Shown: positions 56,341 to 64,000 of the stretch, in pieces | Position numbering within the stretch: the stretch's first letter is position 1 | How the letters are laid out: every line of letters begins with the position of its first letter | NCBI GenBank assembly: GCA_014529385.2 | Contig: CM043945.1 | Location: 96,576,612-96,640,611, forward strand | Length of the DNA: 64,000 bases | Direction of reading: 5' to 3' | DNA from: Adiantum capillus-veneris | Taxonomy: Eukaryota; Streptophyta; Polypodiopsida; Polypodiales; Pteridaceae | Translations under genes and position numbers: made by a program | Notes under the pieces: model-generated | Database searches by the model: none | Seen by the model: only the letters and a program-made list of their open reading frames with translations | What the model was told of the DNA's origin: nothing

Positions 56341-57972
56341 GAAGTTGCAAATGGTCGGACATTGTATGGCCAGTGTGAAACAATAGTTTCACCAGCAACT
56401 GGGAAGTTGGTCGGCACTGGAATTCGAGTAGTAAAAGAGTGTTTATGCTCAGTTCAAAGTCATCTAAGTCTCCTCGCCGCACTTAATAAGTTGGTGGATG
56501 CTAGCAAATTAACTCCATAGAGACAGAGTAACGAGGTGGGATCACCCAGAGAAAATAACCCGAGAACTGGGCTACATTGCATTTTTGGGCGTGGTCCCAG
56601 TGGTAAAATATGGTCAGATGACCAGTGAGAGTCCAATGGAGCCATCCCCTAAAATTTAGGGAACTGCTATATTGGGCCATGAAATCTATTCGCGTCATTA
56701 GCTTCAAAATGACAAGGGGGAACATTTTATTACTCTGCTGCAAAGTCAATTGATGCACCAGTCGAGAGATTTTCAAGCGGGAAGCCCAATGGGGGGAAAT
56801 TGCATGCATGAGTGCCAAGTGGCACCTTTTTGGCCGATTTACCAAGTCTGAGAGAACAGGACTCGTAACTAAGTTTTTGGAGCAGTTTTGGAGGCTAATA
56901 ACTCTAATTTTCAACCATTTCTCTCCATTTTTGAGCTTCCCATGACTTTACCTAGGACCAAGGAGCTCATTTTCAGCATTGGAAAGCATCAGATGCATAT
57001 TTACAGGGCTGATTTGCTGCCTTTTCAGCGATACGCAAGCTTTGGCAGCCATGGAACTCTTCCCTTTTGCATCTATTTGTTCACAGATACATTATAGGTC
57101 AGAGCTCAGAAGAGGGGGCGCTTGATTTATGATAGGGGGATGCTTCATTGAGAACCCGTCACAGGTTAAGAGCTATTGTGTGCGAGCTTTCCCTCTCATG
57201 TACAATGTAGTGCAAGAAGTGATGTCCTGCACACTCTACACTGCTCTCTCTCTCCCCTACGTGCAGTAACGTGATGCCCCACAAGAGGGCTCTTCATTTG
57301 ACCTATGTACAGTTATGTGGTCTTATGCTTTTGTGCCGAGGCAAGAGCCTCTTTGAGCAGGAACAGGAGTAGCTAATTACTACTCCAAAAGCAGGCACCG
57401 GTGAGGGTGATAACCTCACCTTACAGGTGCATTTTCAGCGTTGGTTATGCGCTGTTTTTGGACTGTTTTGCAAACGTATGGGTGCCAGAAGCATTGGGAA
57501 CAGTGCCCCATAGTTAGAGGACAGTTCCGGGTCTGTTTAGGGCTAAAAACAGGGTAAAAACCAGTAAATACAGCGAGCTCTAAATGCCCTTTTTGGGCTG
57601 AAAACAGAGGGTTTTATGTCTTGGGAAGTGAGTTCCAGCAGGGGGATTTGTTTAGGGCGAGTTTTGGGGCCGTTATGATGCCGAGATTTTGCCAGAACAG
57701 GTGTGATCTAGTTGGATACAGGTGAAGATCCCCAGGACTCTAGTTTTGTAACTTTACCCTCTAAAGGAATAAAGAAATACCGAAAGGGGCGCCAGTTTTT
57801 GGGGCCTATAGGTTGTCGGCGTCTGCTCGGAGCATTCTAGCTTTTGAGTTGTGTGTGCTTTGAAGTGTTAATTCCCGTTACAAGTTCCTCCTGCAAGGTT
57901 TCTCGGTGTATTAAAGCTTAGAGTAAAGTTTCGGGTGAAAGCCAAAGTCTACCGCCCTACGGGCCGGTTTCA
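56341..57972 (+). repeat. LTR of the 1.7 kb family, 5'-truncated
   Basis: It starts GAAGTTGCAAATGGTCGG, about 100 bp into the complete copy at 38216, and ends ACGGGCCGGTTTCA. It contains AATAAAGAAATACCGAAAGG at 57768. It is followed by a gag fragment, so it is the 5' LTR of a largely deleted element. Confidence 0.87.
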
Positions 57973-58230
57973 AGTATGAAGAAGCTGAACAAGAGGTCGA
58001 GGTCAAAGACACCGATGAAGAAGACACCAATGGATTTGTTGACACTAGATGAGAGGCCGGCTGAAGTGGATAACTTGTTCGCTTAGCTTACACTATCGGC
58101 TGTCCAGAAAGATTACAAGGCAGGTGGAGAAAGTGTCAAGTTGGACACCTTTCATGGTTCCCAAGATAAACAGAAGGCCTTAGCCTTCATAGTTCAATTT
58201 GACAGATCGTGCATGTGGACAAGCTAACTC
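57973..58230 (+). pseudogene. gag fragment after the 1.7 kb family LTR
   Basis: Reading GGESVKLDTFHGSQDKQKAL and AFIVQFDRS matches the start of the gypsy capsid core (GGQSIKFDSF...ALAFVQQFD). There is a stop at about 58080 upstream and the match ends at 58225. No primer site is seen between LTR and gag. This links the 1.7 kb LTR to the gypsy superfamily. Confidence 0.7.
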
Positions 58231-59029
58231 CTACCTCTAGGCTTTAGGACAGCCTAGGAAGTGTTCTCGTACCCTTGTGAGCTTGTACGTAGGACCTGCA
58301 TACCTAGGCACTTTAGATTAGTCCCATACCCTCTGATTGCACATGAGCACAGCCAGTGTCTGCTTGGCGTAGGCACTGGGGAGCATTCACATAGTCTAGC
58401 ATCAATATCCAAGCCTAGGTAGTATCTGCATATGAAGCACCGGTTATAAATGGATTATTTGATTCGACATTTTAGTCCAGCTTCAATGAGTCGTGAGGTT
58501 TTCATAGCCTTGCACGACCCAGACTTCAAGTGATATAAATAAGCCCCCAGGGCTCATGCATTCACAATCAAGTCAGTACCCAGAGTACTCTATGAGCAGC
58601 CAACCCATCAGCACCCAAGTCAGCCAGCATTTTCTCATCAGATCTCAGTCATGGCGTTTTTACCTCAAGCACCCAATCAACCCTAGCGTTTTTGCCTACA
58701 ACAGCAGATCGTCGACACAATACCAGATCTGCCCTAGCATTAGTGGTTTCAGCCCTCAAGCACAGCAGATCAGCCAGCGACAACTGTTTCCAGCCCTATT
58801 CCGTCAAATCAGTGAGCTTTTTCAGATTTCAGACCCATTCCCACCATCATTATTGACACCCTCGACATCAGCCATAGCAGATCAGCCCAAAGCAGCGTCG
58901 TTAATTGCAGATCTCATCAGTTCCACTAGCATTTCTCATTTTCAGCCCTTAGCCTCTTACAGGTTTGTTGTCTCCCAACACCTACTGAGTAAAGACCAGC
59001 CCCTCTAAGTATCTAAGTATCTGGCAGTC
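58231..59029 (+). other. Possible LTR-like region with TATA box; Ser-rich open frame
   Basis: GATATAAATAAG at about 58533 looks like a TATA box. From 58556 a 150-codon frame rich in Ser, Gln and Ile is open, built from repeated CAGATC(T/A)-type words. It has no recognisable domain. It may be the transcribed part of another LTR rather than a gene. Confidence 0.35.
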
Positions 59030-59540
59030 GAACACATACATCATTAACTTTCTCTAAAATCTCTAAGGGCCTATAGTATTGCATACTTAGCTTCGGGAAA
59101 AGCTTCTCTTTCTCAAGCATGCCTTCTCAAACATAAAAAGCACCCAATCACCTCCCTTCAACTGCAAGTCACATTGATGCTTGTTTGCTTCTCTTGTGTT
59201 GTTCCTGAGACTTCTACAAAGCCTCCTTAACCTTGGTAAAAATGGTGGCGAGATTCTCTACAAAAGGATCTGCCTAAAAAAGCTTGTCCTTGGTGTGCAC
59301 AAGATAGGTGGAACCTTCTTGCCAACCTCAACAATCTCAAATGGTGCTCATCCTGTCGAAGTGTGAATAGTGTTGTTGTAACAAAACTTCACCGATGGAA
59401 AATATTTCCCCCATTTCGGAGATATAACACTTCAACACGTCTAATACCACCAACTTGGTAATCGTCGATTGCCCGTCAGTCTACAATTATCAGAATAGGT
59501 AGCCGAAGATGCTATGAAGACACGAACTGGCCTCCGATCC
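59030..59540 (-). pseudogene. Gypsy integrase fragment
   Basis: On the minus strand: TDGQSTITKLVVLDVLKCYI, then a block like APFEIVEVGKKVPP (after HTSTG), and QCDLQLKGGDWVLFMFEKACL. The order and words match the integrase C-terminal half of the other gypsy copies, but it is more diverged and belongs to a different lineage. Stops are present. Confidence 0.75.
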
Positions 59541-59905
59541 AGTGGACACCTCAATTCCGATAAGATCCTCTGACACAAGAGTACACCGGCAATGCCACAT
59601 GAATGAACAAGGCAACTGTGCAAAAGAGAGATCATTGAGGTAGAAAGAGGCAGGACATCTGAGAATGAGAAAGAAAGAAAGATTTTTAACGTCTATGTCA
59701 GGCCGAAATCGGCCTATGAGACAAATCAAATGTGCATGGTGTGTATGTCATCCGTCTATCGGAAAGACAAATGAAACAAAACTGATACAAAACTGAACTG
59801 AATGTAGGTAGTGGAGTATCTGAGGAGGGATGGAGCTCTATCTCTAGGGGTATATGCATGTCTATATGCTCAAGGTAGTACAATCATGAGAATGCATCAA
59901 GCTAT

Positions 59906-60442
59906 CTAGCTCCATCCTGTACTAATGGGGGGATGTAAGATGTGGTACATGGGCGGGTCTGGTGCCAAGGCTACCCGGATGAAAGCTGTCGGATCGGCCC
60001 TCATCTGAGCCACTCGCTCCTCAGTGGCACGGCGCTCCCGGGCTGGGATCTCCTCGATCTGTCGGTGGTGGGAGCTCGCGCCCCTGTAGCCTGTGACTCG
60101 TGGTCGTCGTCTAGCTCGGCTCACCTCCGCCTGTGGGAGTGTCACTCCCCTCTGAGTGTCTGGTGAGGGAGGGGCGGCAATCCTCTGAAAGAAGTCTGTG
60201 AGTTGCGACTGTCTCCCCTCTGTCTGTGTAGCTGTGTGTGGCTGTAGTAGTGTGTCCCGATGGCTCTGTATCTCTAGTAAGAAACGTCCGAGCTGTCTCT
60301 GATCTCGAGAGTCCATGATCTCTCGGAGAGTGGGCTGTCCTCTGAATAAGGCCTCATACCTGCCTCTGATCTCAGTGTATGCTCTGCATCTACATACAAA
60401 GTGCTCCTCACTCTCCACCTCCTCTGTGCAGGCTCTGCAGAC
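59906..60442 (-). pseudogene. LINE C-terminal zinc knuckle and tail
   Basis: Directly downstream in the same frame as the RT, after the TGA. CRACTEEVESEEHFVCRC gives C-x2-C-x8-H-x4-C. The tail is Arg- and Gln-rich and ends at 59906. Reading without the TGA would give one continuous product with the RT. Confidence 0.8.
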
Positions 60443-61507
60443 TCACTCCTCCCTGGGAACACCAGTATGTCTCCCGATCTCAATCTCTAACCTGTGTGAA
60501 GCCACTCTCAGCTGACCAATCGCCACCCGTGAGCTATGTGGCATATATGTGTCCATGTAGCGTGGTCTCTGTATGAACCCCCCAGACAATATGGTGAGAA
60601 ACTGGTCTCTGTAATCTGACATCCTCGTCCCCAAGCCAGGTGACTCCCAGACTCTCCTAGTGTATAGTTGCCACAGATCCTGTCTCAATACCAAGTTCCT
60701 CTCACTGCGAGAGAGGTGAACATATGGTGAGTGGGGGTCGTACTGGAATGGTGGTAGGCTCTCCATGTCAAGACCGTGTCCCTCAAACCATGCTCTGACC
60801 TGTGAGTACCATGCTCTCTCATGCCCACTCTCTGATAGCTGTATAGCTGCCTCAAATGCTCTACGAGTAAGTCTGTCAGGAGGTAGCTCTCTCATCCTCT
60901 GGATGAAGCAGACTGTCTGGAATAGTGCCTCTACAACCATAGGTGGTGTGGCGAGCTCGGCTCTAATAATGTCATGTGGCACTGTCTTCTTGCTGCGGAG
61001 CAAGCGTGAGATCATACATACCTGTGGCCTCTCAAGCTGTGTCCACTGGTCAGCTGTCAATCCTGGTGCCCATACTGCCGCCGAGTACATCAAGGCCGGG
61101 GTGACTAAGGTGTCGAAAAGCCACCCCTTCGTGCGGGGCTCCTGAAAGTGTGCCTGGTGGCATCTCCGCTCTAGCATGGCCAGAGCTGCATATCCTCGGG
61201 TGAGCCTGTCAGCAGCAGCTTGCCTCATAGTGAAGGGTCCTGGTAGGCTCGTGAATGTGATGCCAAGGTAGACATAGGAGGTGACTACATCAACCTGTCC
61301 TCCTGCTGCTGTGAAGGTGGCAGCTCTCCTCACTGCACTGGATGTGTGAAAGATCATAACCTTGGTTTTGCCAAGGTTCACAGTCAACCCCCTGTGTGTG
61401 CTGAATTTGTCCAAGGCCTCAAGATGGCGTTGCAAGCCCTCGGGTGACTCTGAAATCAACACAATATCATCAGCATATAACATGATGTGGACCGGAGTAC
61501 CTGCCAA
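60443..61507 (-). CDS. LINE reverse transcriptase, C-terminal part, 354 codons
   Basis: A clean frame from MAGTPVHIMLYADDIVLISES (catalytic YADD intact) through LEALDKFSTHRGLTVNLGKTK, YVYLGITFT and PALMYSAAVWAPGL to HTGVPREE-stop. The stop is a single TGA at 60445-60443; the same frame continues at once into VCRACTEEVESEEHFVCRC. Upstream, the frame to GVKQGCPLS is shifted relative to this one, and the GA run interrupts it. It would copy LINE RNA at a nicked target. It is likely inactive but recently so. Confidence 0.85.
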   Translation of the reverse strand: MAGTPVHIMLYADDIVLISESPEGLQRHLEALDKFSTHRGLTVNLGKTKVMIFHTSSAVRRAATFTAAGGQVDVVTSYVYLGITFTSLPGPFTMRQAAADRLTRGYAALAMLERRCHQAHFQEPRTKGWLFDTLVTPALMYSAAVWAPGLTADQWTQLERPQVCMISRLLRSKKTVPHDIIRAELATPPMVVEALFQTVCFIQRMRELPPDRLTRRAFEAAIQLSESGHERAWYSQVRAWFEGHGLDMESLPPFQYDPHSPYVHLSRSERNLVLRQDLWQLYTRRVWESPGLGTRMSDYRDQFLTILSGGFIQRPRYMDTYMPHSSRVAIGQLRVASHRLEIEIGRHTGVPREE

Positions 61508-61640
61508 GTCGCTCCCCTCTCCTCCTGCTCGCAGTATGTAGTCGGAGATCTCGTCAATGTAGAGCCCAAAGAGTGTCGAGGAGAGTGGGCATCCTTGCTT
61601 AACACCAATGGTGCTAGCAATGGTCTCTGAAAAACCGCCT

Positions 61641-61641
<1 letters not shown>

Positions 61642-61680
<39 letters not shown>
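61642..61680. repeat. (GA)n microsatellite inside LINE RT
   Basis: About 19 GA units interrupt the reverse transcriptase between the FVINMESLP segment and GVKQGCPLS. Confidence 0.93.
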
Positions 61681-61683
<3 letters not shown>

Positions 61684-61760
61684 AGGGAAGGCTCTCCATG
61701 TTGATGACAAATTGCTCATACAAGTGACCAAGAGTGGTCTTGCATAGATCTGACATGCCC

Positions 61761-62379
61761 CAATGACTAGACCTGAGGTGGACTGCAACTGCCATCTGCT
61801 CCTACACACAAGACCACTGACACGGCCTCCACATGGGCTAGAACCCCAACACTTATCGACCTCCTGGCATCAAGGAACAATTGGAGAGAGGGGGAGACAC
61901 ATCTCAAGGTTGCTGGTACGGCTGCTGCCCTTTAGAGACGGTGGAAATCTCTACTCTCCTAGACCTGCACGCAAGGGATGGTGCTTTGCCTCTGATTGGG
62001 ATACCCACGGGATGGGCTGCCTTGAGGGGATAACTATAAGGGAAAGGAGCATCTGCATGTGCTGCCTCCAACTGCTGCCAAAGCGTGTCAAATCTGCCCA
62101 CCAAAAACGTTGGAGGGCTGGCTAGGAAAAACGGTAAGGGAGGGGCTGCAAAAACGCAAGCCTACCCCCCCACCCACCCTCCCCGGCTACAAAGCATTGG
62201 CCTGCTGTCTGCCCTGATGTGTGCCCCATTGGGTTGAACTACAAAGAAGAGGACCCCTTGGGGCCTGGGCCCATATATAGGCCCATTTCTAAGCTGCCCA
62301 ACCCACACCTCAAGCCCCACAAATCTATAAAAAGGGGAAAATGCCCCACACTCAACAGACGCTTCTTATTGGCATAAGT
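61761..62379. other. Unassigned GC-richer interval
   Basis: No domain recognised. Contains CCATATATAGG (about 62271) and CTATAAAAAGGGG (62325), both TATA-like. Confidence 0.35.
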
Positions 62380-62680
62380 GTAGATAAGTGACGTGGGAAC
62401 TCGCCCTTAGTTAGCAAATTATTCCGCCTTTCAAAGATTATTCCACCCTCAGGGAATATTCTATATCTTAATGAAATATCCAGTGCTAATGAAATATTCC
62501 ATAGCAATCTCATGAAGAAACTTCTAGGATCTACTACTACTCTCATATCCTACATAATTCTAGATACCTCTAGCCAAACATCTAAAGGCTCTTAATATAG
62601 AATGCCTATATAAAGGCACCCATACGCAGATTGTAACTCAATAATCTATTATACCCAAAGTACTTACACCCACACGATGC
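62380..62680 (+). repeat. Copia-like LTR (putative)
   Basis: GCCTATATAAAGGCACCC at about 62607 followed by AACTCAATAATCTATTATACCC resembles the TATA box and transcript end of plant copia LTRs. The boundaries are not determined. It precedes a copia remnant in the same orientation. Confidence 0.4.
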
Positions 62681-62990
62681 AGCCATAATTATGCTAATAG
62701 ACGTGTGTGTATTTGCCTTAGTTGTTTACTCTCACCCTCTCCACATAATCATGTCCACCATTTTTTTCAATAGGGCTCATGACACTAATCGCATCATTTA
62801 GCAATCTCTTAAGGTAGAGGTGAAACAGGCTCGGAAGAAAGATGCAAATGCGGCTGTTGCAGATTAGAATTGTCATTGCACTATCGTATGATAAAGCATA
62901 GTACAATTTCATGTGAGAAAACACACTGCATTACAATTTTTTTGTACGGTTTAGATTCATACCGTGTGTTTTTTCTAAAACTCTAAAGAA

Positions 62991-62996
<6 letters not shown>

Positions 62997-63065
<69 letters not shown>

Positions 63066-63169
63066 CTAGATGAATCCACGATAAGCCCAGATTCACCCTT
63101 AGAGTGCGAGGTATAGACCCATGACAGTCACCCACAAGACAATATAACCATCAGCTCCATCATGCATAG

Positions 63170-63202
<33 letters not shown>
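62997..63202. repeat. Two (TG)n runs with duplicated flank
   Basis: (TG)n at 62997-63062 and 63173-63202. Each is followed by TGTACCTAGATGAA(T/C)CCA, so a unit containing repeat and flank was duplicated. Confidence 0.9.
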
Positions 63203-63299
63203 TGTACCTAGATGAACCCAGATTGCAGATTCACAGGTATCATACTTTCATAGTGGTACTACAACGCACATTACGCGTCATCGTGATATGCACACTTCT

Positions 63300-63880
63300 C
63301 TCGAGGTTGTCCTTGATGGAAATATTGTCACATATGCCAACAAAGCCTCATATCGAATCAAGGTAGTTGGAAAAATTGTGCTTCCTAAGACTAGTGAAAC
63401 CATGTAGGTACCATGGGTCGATAATAAGTTATTGTTTATCTCTATACGTGCCAGACTTAGTCACTTAATCTGGTAGAAAAATCCAGAAATGATAAATGTA
63501 CTATTAATGATCTCAATTCTGGTGATGCTATTGTGGCATCTCGCACTTTATTTCCTGGGCTATAGAAGGTCAATGCATATGAAAATGTGTGGAAGATTCA
63601 ACATGGCAGTGTTAGATAAATGCTGTTGCATATACAAAACTTTGGCATTGCATGTTTTGGTCGTCTAAATTTTGCCAATGTGCTGCATTTGCAAGAATTT
63701 AATATGGTTGCTTCATTGCCCCCTCTTCAGGGACCATCTAGACCTGTATATGAGAGTTGTATTTAGGGCCAAATGCAGGAGGCTGCTGTCTGTCAAAGCC
63801 ACTAAACTTTTCGTTCAAAACAATTTCAGGCCAAGTATTGCAAACCCTCTGCAGAGCGGATGGACATGCCACATGATCAA
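63300..63880 (+). pseudogene. Ty1/copia protease-end and GAG-pre-integrase remnant
   Basis: VVLDGNIVTYANKASYRIKV (about 63303-63365) resembles the region after the copia protease. KLWHCMFGRLNFANVLHLQ and NMVASLPPLQGPSRPVYESC (about 63640-63760, one frame change) are the GAG-pre-integrase domain, which normally binds zinc through H and C residues. Stops are present. The rest, if any, continues beyond the window end. Confidence 0.75.
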
Positions 63881-64000
63881 AGAATAGACAATCTATGAAA
63901 TATTGTAGCTTATTAAGACTCTGCTTACGCGATTGACTAATCTCAGAATAACTGAGATTGCCTTAAATTCCTAATTAAAAATAAAGCAGCTACAGTTCAA

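Larger units (their letters stand above)
59905..61760 (-). mobile_element. LINE, 5'-truncated, YADD reverse transcriptase
   Basis: The minus-strand reading starts within the reverse transcriptase (LGHLYEQFVINMESLP), passes a GA run in the DNA (61642-61680), then GVKQGCPLSSTLFGLYIDE and LYADDIVLIS, and runs to a C-terminal zinc knuckle and tail. The sequence is distinct from the L1-type LINE at 17.5-20.1 kb, and its coding region is GC-richer and less decayed. Clade assignment was not possible by eye. Confidence 0.87.

Noticed and set aside
60765-61145. 126-codon plus-strand frame
   Set aside because: Antisense shadow of the LINE reverse transcriptase.

Overview
This window looks like nuclear DNA of a land plant with a large, repeat-swollen genome. 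The evidence is tRNA-Met type primer-binding sites (TGGTATCAGAGC), Ty3/gypsy elements whose integrase carries a C-terminal chromodomain-like region, Ty1/copia and LINE remnants, long GA/CT and TG tracts, and a spliced host gene with short GT-AG introns. The species cannot be read from the sequence; an early-diverging or otherwise TE-rich plant is only an inference. Almost every longer open frame belongs to a decayed retroelement.

Host gene. The one host gene I can support is on the minus strand: the last six exons of a heparan-alpha-glucosaminide N-acetyltransferase (HGSNAT)-like multi-pass membrane protein. Exons lie at 46039-45948, 45735-45669, 16201-16123, 15935-15844, 15754-15611 and 15393-15250. 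All splice phases agree and the frame ends in the family-typical Trp-Lys-Leu-stop. Exons two and three of this set are separated by a 29.5 kb intron (16202-45668) packed with transposons. The intron upstream of 46039 holds another complete nested element. The 5' half of the gene was not found and is presumably beyond the window.

Layout. 1-15000: decayed copia integrase (-) near 2.4 kb, gypsy gag remnant (-) at 3.9-5.15 kb, a repeated LTR-like segment (5.39 and 9.29 kb), tandem duplications at 11.4-13.0 kb, a minus-strand primer-binding site and LTR end at 13.26 kb, and a copia integrase remnant (+) at 13.7-14.6 kb. 15250-16201: four terminal host exons. 16.2-45.7 kb (giant intron): a foldback repeat, an L1-type LINE (-), a composite chromovirus-like gypsy element (22338-31682, TSD TACTG), a deletion derivative (32.5-33.5 kb), a LINE endonuclease scrap, a second gypsy copy (35.0-40.07 kb) whose 3' LTR is split by a 1.7 kb solo LTR with TSD CTGAG, a LINE 3' end, a short gypsy derivative (41.9-44.2 kb) and a 236 bp tandem duplication. 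46777-54278: gypsy element (-) with TSD ATGGA, itself interrupted by a tandem array of LTR-plus-primer-site units from another family. 54.3-59.5 kb: minisatellite, LTR fragments arranged as an inverted pair, and gag and integrase scraps. 59.9-61.8 kb: a second kind of LINE (-), nearly intact over its 3' half. 62-64 kb: copia-like LTR and protease/GAG-pre-integrase remnant.

How it fits together. Several LTR families here share three blocks although most of their sequence differs: a start like TGTCACAAACTGATGACGTGGC (shown here as two parts, TGTCACAAACTG and ATGACGTGGC), an array of ACGT-core motifs alternating with GTACGGATTTCCGC, and a block (A)AAGAAATACCGAAAGG followed by GGCGCCA and TTTGGGGCC placed just after an AATAAA/AATATAAA signal. 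Insertions can be ordered by nesting: gypsy into host intron, then other LTR families into the gypsy elements.
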